A stretch of DNA of 64,000 nucleotides, from NCBI GenBank assembly GCA_034440575.1, contig JAOTOL010001597.1:2057501-2121500 (forward strand), given 5' to 3'. The position numbers were made by a program, and so were the translations under genes. Origin of the DNA: Imbricaverruca yamaguchii. Taxonomy: Eukaryota > Arthropoda > Thecostraca > Neoverrucidae. This document shows, piece by piece, positions 1 to 10,989 of this stretch. How positions within the stretch are numbered: the first letter of the stretch is position 1; every line of letters begins with the position of its first letter. Below the pieces are notes generated by a model, which was not told where the DNA came from, searched no databases, and worked only from the letters and a program-made list of their open reading frames with translations.

Positions 1-616
1 TCGCTGGCTGCATGCACGGTATCCGCGCACATCTTTGCTCAGTTGGGTGTGGTCGCTCGGGGGTAAAGGTTGCGGGGGGGGGGGCTTTAGGGCGCATCGA
101 CCATGCTGATCATATAGCGTAAAGGTTGCGGTAGGAGGTGCGATGCGCCCGGTGACTTGGATGGAGCTTCTCCTTGTTTAATTCAGTTCCATTTACATTA
201 TTGTTGTATGTGCCCGGCTAAAAATAAGATGCTGCAGGAGGAAAAATTCAGTGAGCTATTGATAAGTTGGTGGATGAACTAGGATCCCCAAAGTTACGTC
301 GATTTCCACCTTCACCACTTACTGTGATTCTGATAAAGGGTTTGCTAATGTGCGTGCAGTGTGTCCACGAAGCTTCACGTTTTGCTGAGCTTTCACAAAG
401 AACCACCTCCGTGCGTGCCATGCTCTCTTCACAGCAACATTAATCCGCGACATACTTGTAGGGACCACCACTCGACGGCTTGATTCGTGAGGCAGAATGC
501 CGACAAAAAGATAAGGAAAGATAAATGTACGTATTCATTTGTATCTGCTTATTTATGTCACGAATGACGTTTTGGAGTCCACGTGTGATGCTTGGGCGGA
601 ACTTAAATTTGCTTGG
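1..616. repeat. Dispersed repeat R, copy 1
   Basis: This stretch is almost identical to 49711-50322. Similarity stops after the shared GCTTGG at 616 and 50322. The left end coincides with the window edge, so the true 5' limit is unknown; in the other copy similarity starts at TCGCTGGCTG at 49711. I see no coding frame and no terminal inverted repeat. Copy 2 lies inside an intron of the Rho-like gene, which argues for a mobile or otherwise dispersed element. The family is not recognised. Confidence 0.8.
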
Positions 617-618
617 GA

Positions 619-901
619 CCGACCACAGGGACGACGGCTCCTACGCACAGTCGTAAGTGGCCACCGATTTTGAAGTGATAGAGGCTATAACAAACCACGG
701 GGTCTGAGTAAGGATAAGCTTTCCCACTGTTTATGATGAAAGCCGCCGCACTTTTAATGTGCTCATTATCAGGATAGGAAACAACTGTGTGCCTGATGAC
801 GACCAGCAGGCCCCTGTCTCATATGAACCTCAATACGAGCGTGCTATCGTTGGCTACAGGGCTCGCTACATCTAGTGCCGCACCTGTTGCGATTTTTGAC
901 T
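619..901 (+). pseudogene. Remnant of an RR-1 cuticle protein gene
   Basis: Bases 619-783 match the 3' end of exon 2 and part of intron 2 of the intact cuticle gene at 19654-21291. Exon 2 ends at about 655, before a GTAAGT donor. Bases 786-875 match only the tail of exon 3, starting at CCTGATGACG and ending in TAG at 873-875. The short 3' flank to 901 also matches. Exon 1, most of exon 2, the intron 2 acceptor and the whole chitin-binding part of exon 3 are missing; the internal deletion corresponds to about 20871-21206. The left side is cut by dispersed repeat R and the right side by the segmental duplication. What remains encodes only a tail such as VSYEPQYERAIVGYRARYI, so it cannot give a working cuticle protein. 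Confidence 0.85.
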
Positions 902-1064
902 GGAACCCTGCCGGACGGAAGAACGCCGGGCATACAGTGGTTTCGGTGACTTCAGTGCGCTTACCGGGCGGATCGGGTAACACAACTGCCGGGTTTGCTT
1001 GCTCCAGGTAGCTGCGCACGTCTCTGTTGCTCCGGTGTCCGGTCAGGCCGGGAGGTGAGACACG

Positions 1065-2039
1065 ATGGGAACCGCCGTGACGACCGGCGGCCGCCTCCTT
1101 CTCCTGACGGCAGCGAGTCTGCCGTGGCTGACCGACGCCTGCCTGACCACTGCCTGGAGCCACGGCCTCCTCAGCACCAGCGAGCAGCTGGGGGGCGTCT
1201 CCATCAAGCGCAGCGGCATGAGCAGCTGCACCTGCTGCGCCATCTGCCACCAGGTGCCGGCGTGCGCCAGCCTCAGCTTCAGCGCCGCCTCGAGCGAGTG
1301 CCGGCTGTACGGCAGCGTGGCCAGCTACGCCAGCCTGACGCCGAACGCCGCTTGGCAGTACTTCGTCATGCCGAACAGCTCCCAGCACGAGCAGTTCTGT
1401 CGCCGGGACTCGGACTGCCGGGCGACCGGCGACAAGTGCCGCGGTCGCGTCTGCACCCAGCTCGAGGGGATCACCTGCCGCGTTATCTACGAAACGCTCT
1501 CTGCCGGAGACAGGTACGGAAGGTACGTACCGAAAATGTACGGTTGGCTGAACAATCGGCCGCTGGCTCTGGCCTGCTTGATGACGCGCGTCTCTATGGG
1601 CGCAACTAGGCTCCTGAGGAACATAAAGACAACTAGGTTCGACGAGAAGACCGTCCTGCACTATAACTCAGATCTTGCTGACGAAGAAGGCTCGCATTCG
1701 ATCCTCCATTTGGCCGAGGACATTCGTCAGCTGCGTAGCGACTCTACCTACTGGTTTAAAATATCGACACACTATGGCAAATTTGTCAAGTTCGTAGTAC
1801 CGCGCAACACATCTATGCTGTCTGCCTCCCGACGTCCGGTCGTTGGCGAAATCTTTAGCTCTGTCAACTGGAGTTTGGATGCGGTCATGCCGTACCTGCC
1901 CACCTCTGGCATGACTCTGGTCTCAATCAACAGTGATAACTCCAATAGTGCGAACGGCGCTGTGGTGCGAAGGAATGGCTCCATTGGCAGCTGGCTAGGC
2001 AACAACGCCGATAGGATTTTCATATATTTTCGGGAGTAG
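1065..2039 (+). CDS. Secreted cysteine-rich protein with PAN/Apple-like domain, copy 1
   Basis: A single uninterrupted 324-codon frame starts with a plausible signal peptide (residues 1-25, hydrophobic LLLLTAASL, cleavage near TDAC). Residues 50-103 look like a PAN/Apple-type module: cysteines at 55, 57, 58, 61, 67 and 79 with the pattern CTCCAICHQVPAC...CRLYG. Residues 112-138 form a compact cysteine cluster (FCRRDSDC, DKCRGRVC). The C-terminal 180 residues have no cysteine beyond the LALAC segment; I do not recognise them, and they carry possible N-glycosylation sites (NTS, NWS, NGS). PAN modules bind proteins or carbohydrates in known families; the ligand here is unknown. The first 150 codons are very GC-rich at third positions and the rest are not, which may mark a fusion. 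A minisatellite begins 30 bases after the stop. The second copy at 28682-29656 differs at 16 residues. No TATA box or intron was recognised. Confidence 0.75.
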   Translation: MGTAVTTGGRLLLLTAASLPWLTDACLTTAWSHGLLSTSEQLGGVSIKRSGMSSCTCCAICHQVPACASLSFSAASSECRLYGSVASYASLTPNAAWQYFVMPNSSQHEQFCRRDSDCRATGDKCRGRVCTQLEGITCRVIYETLSAGDRYGRYVPKMYGWLNNRPLALACLMTRVSMGATRLLRNIKTTRFDEKTVLHYNSDLADEEGSHSILHLAEDIRQLRSDSTYWFKISTHYGKFVKFVVPRNTSMLSASRRPVVGEIFSSVNWSLDAVMPYLPTSGMTLVSINSDNSNSANGAVVRRNGSIGSWLGNNADRIFIYFRE

Positions 2040-2069
2040 GGACCCAACTCAGACCTCGCCAGACGTGAA

Positions 2070-2645
2070 CATCTGACGTCACCACGGCCAACTCAGTCTC
2101 CATCACAGGATACCTGACGTCATCACGGCCAACGCAGTCTCCATCACAGAACACCTGACGTCACCACGGCCAACACAGGGTCCATCACAGGACACCTGAC
2201 GTCACCACGGCCAACACAGGGTCCATCACAGGACACCTGACGTCACCACAGTCAACACAGGCTCCATCACAGGACACCTGACGTCACTACGGCCAACACA
2301 GACTCCATCACAGGACACCTGACCTCACCACGGCCAACACAGGGTCCATCACAGGACACCTGACGTCACCACAGTCACCACAGGCTCCATCACAGGACAC
2401 CTGACGTCACTACGGCCAACACAGACTCAATCACAGGACACCTGACGTCACCACGGCCAACACAGGCTCCATCACAGGACACCTGACGTCACCACGGCCA
2501 ACACAGTCTCCATCACAGGATACCTGACGTCACCACGGCCAACGCAGGCTCCATCACAGACCACCTGACGTCACCACGGCCAACGCAGTCTCCATCACAG
2601 ACCACCTGACGTCGCCACGGCCAACGCAGTCTCCATCACAGGACA
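2070..2645 (+). repeat. 41-bp minisatellite with CRE-like TGACGTCA in most units
   Basis: About 14 head-to-tail units with a period near 41 bp start right after the secreted-protein stop codon. Nearly every unit contains the palindrome TGACGTCA; exceptions read TGACCTCA or TGACGTCG. The matching array in the duplicate (29693-30020) has about eight units. Confidence 0.9.
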
Positions 2646-3184
2646 TCTTCTTCAGACGTGGTCTGAGATCACGGCATCAAGAAGTCCAACACAGACTTCA
2701 CCGGAGTGCGCTTGGCTCAGACCTGGTCAAAGTTGCTGACCTCAGCAAGTTAGCACCGGCTTCACCAGCACCAGAGAACACTCGGTCTCATGTCTCGTGG
2801 GAACACTCGGTCTCATGTCTCGTGGGAATCAGGTGTTTAAAACTTTGGCGTCGCGAACCCTTCATAATGGCAACTCTCGCACATCACCAAGTCCACGTTA
2901 CCCCATGTGCATGCATAGGTAGCCTTAGGTGGGATGATTTCTGGGAGCGTTTGGAGCGATTTTGTGTGCCCAGACGTGATCTTCTTGAAGTTTCTATTGC
3001 AATTTATCGGGCTCTGACGCGATTTTTGAGGGCCCAGGTTTATACTTAGAGGATTCGGCGCATCTTTTACCAGTCCGAGTGCGATTCCTTGCGGTCCGCT
3101 ATCTCTCAGGAGTGGCAGTAATTTTCCTGTTATCTTTCCCTTTCTTAGATATTTCGGTACATTAACACGCGCTCTGGACGGTGG

Positions 3185-3905
3185 GGGTGGGGGGGGGGGG
3201 TAAGGGGGCGAATTCAGCTCATCCCTCCGGTTATTCGTAGATAACGCCTGATTTTACCGGACGATAAACGCCATTGTTTGTGTACCTGCTTAGAAGTGAA
3301 CGACATGTTGCTTAAAGTACGAAAAACGAAAACCGACCGAAACTTTTTAGAGGTAGTGGTCGGTAAAGTAAAACAACATGTCAGCGCCAGACCACAAATA
3401 TCCGCGGTGATGCGCTTCCCCTTATATTGGCAAAAAGGAAATTTTCTTGGCAACACTAGCGACTTGTTACATGTATATTGTTATGCTAAATTGTTTCAAA
3501 GTCATGTCAGGTCACCGAGGTCAAGTCAGGTAAAGTTCATGACAGGTTAACACACACACCCTGGAGGGGTGGAGGGCGAAATCCGTCCACCCCTCCGATT
3601 TTCCGTGCATACCTCCATATTGTACCAGCCGATATATGCCATTTTTTTGTACTTGCTTCGAAATGACCGGCGTATTGTTTAAAGCAAGAAAAATGAAAAT
3701 CGGCCGAACAGTTTTTAAGTTATGGGCCGTTATAAATTTTTCTAAAATCGCAGCGCCAGAACACAAAATTCGGCGCTGATGCGCTTCCCATATATTGGCA
3801 AAAGGGATGTGTTCTTGACAACACTAGCGACTTGTTTGATGCATATTGTTATGCTATATGACTTAAAAGTCATCTTAGGTCACCAAGTTCATCATGACAG
3901 GCTAA
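3185..3905 (+). repeat. Two diverged tandem units of about 360 bp
   Basis: 3185-3550 and 3560-3905 align with each other. Both contain a Y-rich start, a CATTNTTTGT segment, GCGCCAGA, GATGCGCTTCCC, ATATTGGCAAAA, CAACACTAGCGACTTGTT and AGGTCACC in the same order. The duplicate copy keeps both units (about 30690-31390). No coding function is evident, although the second unit supplies the start of the long open frame at 3779. Confidence 0.75.
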
Positions 3906-4740
3906 TGGAACCAATCTTGGTCAACTGGAATGATGTCATAAATGGAAATGACTGTCATGCGATTGATCTCACTTTGCATGTTACTCCCTGCACATCCGGA
4001 AATCTACTGTTTGTCATTGTGTGCCGAAGCGTTTCTACAATTTATTCATGCATTTCACTTCTTTCTTTGCAAAGCCAATTGTGCAGAGCCTCCCAGCGGA
4101 GCAGTCAGGTGGGCAGCCCGGTTCCGGTAACTGGAGCAGGTAAGGACCTGAAAAAGTGCTCCTACATATGTGACCTGATGTCGAATTGCGTATCTGGCAT
4201 ATGTATTGCATCGTTAGTAATGTCCAAAACATCATTAATGCTAATTTTGGAACATGTAAACACAATCACAGCGATCCATAACAATGACAAGCCAAGCCAC
4301 GCAAAACCAGACAACTTTGCTATTTTGACTTTACTTGACCTTGAAGATATTGACCTAAGGTTGCAAAATTTCCACACAATAGAGTTACCTATCGTGCACA
4401 TCCACCCTGCGAATTTCGTTGCTCTAGCCTTAATGGGAGCCGAGATCGTAGGGGGGTGGGGGGGGGGCGTAATTCGCCCCCCTGCAGTGCGCGTAATCTT
4501 CAGAGTCCCTCCAGGGCGCGTGTTAAGATATCTTGTAGACTATTGGCCTTTAGAGCTTAGTTCGACCCTGGAGCACGCTGCCACCAGATGCTATAGGTCG
4601 TCTGTCTCCCAATGGGTTCCAGGGTCAGCTAGCTCTACACTTTGTGCATCTTGGCCCACAATGTTTCTGAACCAACGACGAAGCGAATTATGATCGCGTT
4701 GTCAGTGGAACGTGGGTAGCTAGTTGCTACATGTGATTTG
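3906..4740. other. Unassigned segment of the duplication with a long open frame
   Basis: A 304-codon plus-strand frame (3779-4693) runs through this stretch. The duplicate keeps the same frame open until about 31919, where an indel breaks it. The translation has no recognisable domain, starts inside a repeat unit and shows no coding-like substitution pattern by eye. I therefore do not call a gene. Confidence 0.4.
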
Positions 4741-4749
4741 TGTTCAGCG

Positions 4750-5304
<555 letters not shown>

Positions 5305-6109
5305 CGTGCGTCCTTGTGTGTGTGATTGTTGTGACTTGCTTTGTGCCTGTCGATGTTCCGGTGCTTTCGTCGCGTCACTACTGTGTACCAAGCTCTCCGA
5401 GGGGTTGATCCCGATCTCATGCGGTCTAGCAGAACTTCAGCCTAGCTTAGATGGGCGCTTAGATGGTTGTTTGCATTCAATGTATGGTTTCTTGTTGTGA
5501 CAAATACATTCTGAGTCTGATTCTGGCTGTGAATCTGACTGCTCCCTTCCCATCCCGACCACATGCTATTGGACTTCCCACCAGGGGCGTTCGGCCCATG
5601 TAAGGCACAAGGTTAGTGCCACACCTAAGTAGAGCTGCGAAGTATTTTTATATGTTATTTTCATAAAATGATGCTTTCATTCACGGGATAATAGGAAACT
5701 TGAAAAACTGGAAACAAATATGCATTGGTGACTCATAATTATGGCGAAAATTGAAGTTCTTTTACATTTGCACGATTTAAGTCTAGCTTCCATGTAGCTC
5801 TATCACCGGTCGGCAGAGGCTAGCCTCTCGCACATATCGCCATATAGTCAGTTTTCGTTTCATAACAAGAGCAGCGTAGGCCGGGCCGTCCAATATTGCT
5901 TGGCAATCGGTGACGTCACATGGGCTGGACAATTGTTCAGTCAGGTAGGCGCTCCAGCGAAATTTCCGTGTTTTCCGCACGATATTTCCTTAATTTTAAC
6001 CCACTAATAATTCGACTTTTAACATGGGGTACCATGTATTAGGCATTCCATCGATATGGGGCTTTCCCTTAACTTCATGTATTTTACACTGAAATAATGA
6101 ATAATTAGA

Positions 6110-6234
6110 ATGACAACAATTGTCAAAACTATATATACATATATGTAATATAATAGATGTATATATATATATATATAGGTATATATATAATTATATTTAA
6201 CATGGGATATAAAAATACAATTATATATCTATAT

Positions 6235-6268
<34 letters not shown>

Positions 6269-6350
6269 GTATGCAATGTGTGTGTGTGTATGCCAGCTAT
6301 TTCGGGTTATGAAATGGAAATATATGTAAACCTCAATGATATATATATAT
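6110..6350. repeat. AT-rich simple repeats
   Basis: Several (TA)n runs with an interspersed GTGTGTGTGT tract. The homology of the segmental duplication fades out here. No gene was seen between 5400 and 6590. Confidence 0.85.
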
Positions 6351-6589
6351 ATGAAAACTTCCCGACAATTTCGGAAGCATTTGAACACGAGGGAGAGGGT
6401 TGAAATCCACTGACTTCGGAACGATGGTGATAGTCTTGGCAACGCGAAATTAAGCTGTTCATGCTTATCTTAACATCAAATAATGATGGGTACTTATGAA
6501 AAATACTGGTCGAAATCCGGCGATATTTGTTCTGCCTCAAGTCACTTGGGTGCCACGGGCCGCCCCTGCTCCCCACACTAGTCCGGAAA

Positions 6590-7850
6590 GGTCATTCTCA
6601 GCTAGATCAAACTCTACGGGGTGTTGAAGCTGCCAAAACGAATTATAGCTGATCGTGCTACAATTTGGTCTGTTAATTTTCATTTAGCAAATCCCTCCAA
6701 TCACCGTTGCGAAGCATGTGCACATGATGTTAACAACACCTTCGCATTCGCATTTGGCATCCTTCTCGCGTACTCTCCGATTTCGTCGAAATTTTCGAAG
6801 TACGATCCTGGTCGCTTGTCAAGGTACGCCAAAGGCCAATAATTGAATAGCACAAACAGTTTGACCACCAGAAATTAAAAATGAACGACCATTAAACACG
6901 CCACCCCGTATCACTTTCACGGGTACTTCACTTAGCGAGATGATTCCAACGCCAAATAGGTCCACCTTCCATCGAGGATGCATTACATCGAATTGTGTGC
7001 CACCGCGTGGCCTTAGATGATGAACGTTGGTTATTGAATTTACGACACATCGACCGTTGAGTCATGTAGCGTCGCCAATCTCTCGCGCCGATTGGTCGCG
7101 GGCGAAGAGTAGCGACAGGCGAGACTCGAACCCACAACCTTTCAACTGTGAGACGAGCAATTTACCCCTGGACCACTCGTCCCCTAGATGATGAACGTTA
7201 ATTTTACTGATGCACGCGTGCAATAAGTTGAGTTCTTTGCACATTATGCGGTACCCAAGAATGCAACTTTGGACATCTGTAGGTGGAAATCACGCCGGGG
7301 CCTAAAAAGTTCGCACATGGGCCCCAGAAAATGTCGTTGGGAGCCTACAAAATCATGCAGGGGTCGGTCAGAAAATGGTTGGATGCTTGATGCAAATGTT
7401 CACTGTACGATGAAACACAGCATTCACACCCCATGCGAAGTCAACATTTGCAGTACAAGGCCGCCACTGGCAGCATAAAAGTTTGCATCATATGTCCTCA
7501 CTTGATCAAACTTATCCAACTTTGGTTTCGTCTCTTTGTCATGAATACTTAGCGAATTCACAAGAATAAATGTCGTCCATTGGGGTACATTTCAAACTCT
7601 GCCATTAATACGACAAGCTGGCTTCGCACCCGTCAATGGCTTCCCAGTCAACATTTACCGAATTCATAAATGGACATTGGTCCTTTATACAGGTCAGATA
7701 TATTCATAGCAGGCGTGTAGAGTTGTGCTGGCCATCTAACCTTCGACGCATCAACTTCCAAAGTCCACGGCTAGCTTCCCCATTCCGTGACTATTATATC
7801 TGATTGTACTGGTTTTTCATGACGGTGAGTCAATGGATCAGCAGGGTAAT
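6590..7850 (+). repeat. Composite repeat, copy A, blocks X and Y
   Basis: Block X (about 6590-7110, from CTCAGCTAGATCAAACTCT) recurs at 15572-16075. Block Y (about 7290-7850, from CCTACAAAATCATGCAGGGG) recurs at 14780-15290 and 16160-16612. Order and orientation are the same. No protein-coding capacity is recognised, so this is a non-coding dispersed or tandem repeat of unknown class. Confidence 0.8.
7111..7184 (-). repeat. tRNA-derived sequence (pseudo-tRNA or SINE head)
   Basis: On the minus strand a 74-base segment has an A-box-like TGGTCCAGGGG and a B-box GGTTCGAGTC at tRNA spacing. The T-arm can pair. The acceptor strands (GGGGACG and CTGTCGC) pair poorly, so a working tRNA is unlikely. 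It interrupts block X/Y of the composite repeat; the paralogue at 16070-16080 lacks it. Confidence 0.55.
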
Positions 7851-8200
7851 TTATATATATATATTTGTATATAAATTTAATCCGACTTGGTGCTGGGGTG
7901 GCTTCAGGAACCAGGTTTCTATTGCTAAGCAGAGCTTGTTGCGTGAACCCTGGCCCAACCACCCGAACCATGAATTCCAGTTCAACGGCAACATTTTGAT
8001 CGAAAGTTTACGTTCCGTCAATACACCGACACGGCCGCCCGGAAGCTCGTCCCCGGCCTATCAGGCCAGCTGCCAACTGACACTCCCCGCCGAGGGCTAA
8101 ATGCGAGCGCGCGAAGCGACACGAACCCTGTTTCGCCAGGACAGGGGAGACCACTGCAGGTCAGCTCTTCAACCAACTGAGCTACCGGGGCGGCGAGGTC
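7851..8200 (-). mobile_element. tRNA-derived SINE inserted in the composite repeat
   Basis: On the minus strand the head (about 8194-8105) reads like a tRNA, with A box TAGCTCAGTTGG (8172-8183) and B box GGTTCGTGTC near 8118-8127, so Pol III promoters are present. The body continues to about 7880 and ends in a TA-rich tail (7852-7880). Paralogous repeats at 15285-15305 and 16970-16985 run straight through without it. That fixes both boundaries and shows a clean insertion of about 350 bp. A clear target duplication was not identified. Confidence 0.75.
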
Positions 8201-8645
8201 GGTTTGATTACACAACTGCCCTTTATCGGCAACTGAAAACCCATATCAGCAATTAGGCACCAGCACTTGAGCTGTTCACAACTAGTTCAAGTTATCTCCG
8301 TGTTCGGAGTTGCAATTCCCGCCTTCGCTAACACTGGTATTTTTGCTGGATGCGTGTTTGACCTTGGCTCAGGTGACCGTGACACGTAGCGGTCCACAGC
8401 TTGCCGTGACTACAGCAAGGTCAGCCGGCCGGAGGTCAGGTACAGTGCAAGCGCACCATACCAACCCACCCTGGGATATCTCTACACATCACGTACATGC
8501 AACAACGTCCAAGGAGTGTGTAGCAGTGTGTAGCAGTGTATGACAGCGTGCAGCAATATGTAACGGTGTCCAGCAGCGTGCAGCAGGGTGTAGCAGTGTG
8601 TAGCAGTTTGTAGCCGGGTGTGGCAATGTATAGCAGTGGAACGTG
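8201..8645 (+). repeat. Composite repeat block Z plus 10-bp TGTAGCAGTG array
   Basis: GGTCGGTTTGATTACACAAC through the GCGCACCATACCAACCC segment recurs at 15298-15570 and 16980-17260, with a fragment at 27228-27350. An imperfect 10-bp array (TGTAGCAGTG) follows at 8505-8645, as it also does at 17305-17560. Confidence 0.8.
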
Positions 8646-8811
8646 TGTTCGACCAGCTTGCTAACACAGCTAGGAAGTGAGATGGGTTTATAACCTTTTC
8701 GGGTGGAGTGATCTTTGTGCGGCTTTGGCAATGGTATGACTACGCTCTACCGCCAGGACGCGGGAAACGTGTCGCTTTGGTGCAGTTTATTTATGGCCGT
8801 TAGTAGGTACG

Positions 8812-9285
8812 CTAGGGAGTTTTTGCTAAGGCGTTTAAGAGACTGGTAATGAATGTCGTCGGACCCAACCGATGTGTTTCCACATTTGCTGAGGGCAAGT
8901 TGTAATTCGTGTATAGTGAATGACTGTATATTTGTATATTGTTAGAGCTAAAATTTGCTTTGGAGGCAAGGGTGTCTAGAAGGCTTACTATAGTGGTGTC
9001 GTAGTTGCTATTTCCGGATACGCTGGCGTAGTGTAGTTTAACGTCTTCTACGATTTGTTGTGGGTCTGTGATGTGCTGTCCATTCGCCGTCAACTGGGGG
9101 AATGGGCCTGGTGGTGAGCGTCTCAGGTTGAAGCGCTTCATCAGGTCCCAGATTCTGCCGGTAGGTGTGAACCTATTGAATTGCGAGGCAAAAGACTGCC
9201 AGGAGTCTTGGCATGCTGTTCGAATTGTGTGCCGGGAGTGTTTTGAGATTGTCCGTATGCTGATAGGTGTGCTTCGCACACGCAT
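8812..9285 (-). pseudogene. Jockey/I-like LINE fragment, linker before reverse transcriptase
   Basis: A 157-codon minus-strand frame contains RFTPTGRIWDLMKRF, then ANGQHITDPQQIVEDVKLHYASVS. This layout (a W-rich motif, an x-P-x-x-x-x-W segment, then a stretch ending in HYASVS) is typical of the region between endonuclease and reverse transcriptase in jockey, I and related LINE ORF2 proteins. The frame stops before any reverse transcriptase motif, and the endonuclease is absent upstream. It is therefore a truncated relic. The clade assignment is tentative. Confidence 0.6.
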
Positions 9286-9323
9286 ATTTTGAATTGTCCT
9301 AAAAACCTATCAGCACGCCCCAA

Positions 9324-10216
9324 TCAGTCCTGGGGGGAGGGGTGATTGGGTGGAGTGGCGGCGAAATTTGCGCTTGGGAGGCGCGAGTGGTCACTCTGGT
9401 GTTGTGGGTTCGACGGGCTTGGCAAGAGAAGTAGGTTCGATCTGAGTGCTGGCCTCATACGTGGTTTTTGAGTGGGTTTCGGTGGGTGTGCCTTGGGCTT
9501 GCGGGTGGTCAGGGTGGGTGTGGTGGCCTTGTTTCTAGGCTTTGGTTTGGGTCGGCCGGATGGGTGTGGTAGGGACCAAGGCCCTGGAGGAGCCAGTGGA
9601 GGGAAGGCTTCAGGGTGGTGAGGTCGGCCCTGGCCGGTTGGAGGGGGTGGCGCGAAGGGATACGGCCAGTTCCCATGTGGGATGGGTGGGTGCCAATGGG
9701 GGATGGAATGGAGACCGGGTCTGGGTGTTGGATGAGTGGCGTTGCCGGATCTGAGATGGGGTGGGAGGGGAAGGAGGCCCATTCTTCGGTGGGGTTGACG
9801 TGGGAAGCCGGACTCGCGGTGGAAGGGGTGTGGGAGGAAACCGGGTCGTGGGTGAATGGGATGTGGATAAGGGCCAGGTCCGAAGTGGGGTGGAAGTGGG
9901 AGCATGCCAGGTCCTGGGTGGGGTGGGGTGGGAAGGAGTGGTGAGCGGCGAGGTGGAGGGCCAGTGGGCCGGGAGTTCGGGGATCGGTGGGGCGGTTGAG
10001 GCGAGGGTCAAAGGAGCGTCGAGAAGGGAGTTGTGCCGGGCTCCGGGAGCCGGCTGCTGGTGGGATGGTAGGGCCGGTGGCGGGTGGTGTTGGAGGGGGT
10101 GTGGGTTTAGGTGTGGGGAGCGTTGTTGCGTAGCTTCGCCCGGCGGTAGGCTGCATCTTGAAGTTGGCGACGTGCATGCACGTTCGCCATGTCCTTAACG
10201 CAAGCAGGACCGGCAC
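9324..10216 (-). other. Proline-rich open frame upstream of the LINE relic
   Basis: A 235-codon minus-strand frame (from 10216 to 9509) is rich in Pro, His, Ser and Thr. A second Pro-rich frame overlaps it (9324-9905). The plus strand is correspondingly G-rich (GGTGGG runs). It could be the remains of a LINE ORF1 or low-complexity DNA. It sits between the LINE linker (8812-9285) and LINE-like 5' sequence (10455-10800), which favours the first. No domain is recognised. Confidence 0.35.
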
Positions 10217-10454
10217 CGTAGTGGTAGAGGCACGTAGAGGCGTACTCCGTAGGCCTTGTTCTGTATTTATACGTGTGATGGCAGGTATTGAGTCGAAAGT
10301 CAGTACTATCAGTTTGTGAGTTGAACGTGCCTCCCGTTTGACCTGGGCGACTGGCTGTGGAATCCTCGAGTGCTGAGGCGTCGGAAAGTGCTGAGGCGTA
10401 GCGTGGTGCTGGGGGTGGGCGGCATGATGTGCACAGGTTCGGCCCCACCCTCCA

Positions 10455-10800
10455 CAAGTGTCCCTCCTGACTGAAGAAAAAACTACCCGGATTCGTTACA
10501 CCTTGGACGGAGCTTTCACTCTCTGGTCCCTGCCCCGGCCGCAATGGCTCAAGACAGTGTGGTCCACACCGTTAGGATTCCTCCGGGGGGTTAAGGTTAG
10601 TTTGGAGACAGAGAGAAGTCGGGGATTTGGTGAGGTAGGTTTTCCTTCTAGAGTCGCAGGAGTGCTTCTCTATGGTCCCTGAAGCTCTTGGTGTCTTGCT
10701 ACTTCTGCCGCTACGGGCTTGTCGTCAGCTCAAACCCTGGACCTTCCGGCTGCTCTTCTTGCTTGTGCGAGGCTTCTTGCGTCCGCCCGCGCGACGTGCG
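10455..10800 (-). repeat. Dispersed repeat paired with 35645-35950, probably LINE 5' region
   Basis: Shared blocks include GTGTCCCTCCT, CCCGGATTCGTT, GAGCTTTC, CGCAATGGC and GGTTTTCC, in the same order as at 35645-35950. Its place upstream of a minus-strand LINE relic suggests it belongs to the 5' part of that element. No intact frame was seen. Confidence 0.6.
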
Positions 10801-10989
10801 TCTCGTCCAGCGTGCCGGTGGAGAAAGAAGGTACCGGAACATATTTTGTTCGGTCCGCAAAGTCTACACATGGCCAGACTTTGCGAGCTTTGGCCATGGG
10901 CAGACCGCGAGTTTTGGCTATCTGACTGCAGTGAGACCGCCCAAGCTGCGAGGTATGATCAACGGCTCAACCTCAAGATGCCAGCCTAA

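Noticed and set aside
819..1661. 280-codon minus-strand frame, and 995-1609 plus-strand frame
   Set aside because: Shadows of the GC-rich secreted-protein ORF; they lack a signal peptide or domain. The copies at 28487-29226 are rejected likewise.
2070..2645. CRISPR-like array
   Set aside because: The whole 41-bp unit repeats with no unique spacers, and the context is eukaryotic.
7111..7184. Functional tRNA gene
   Set aside because: A and B boxes fit, but the acceptor stem does not pair; it is better explained as a SINE head or pseudogene.
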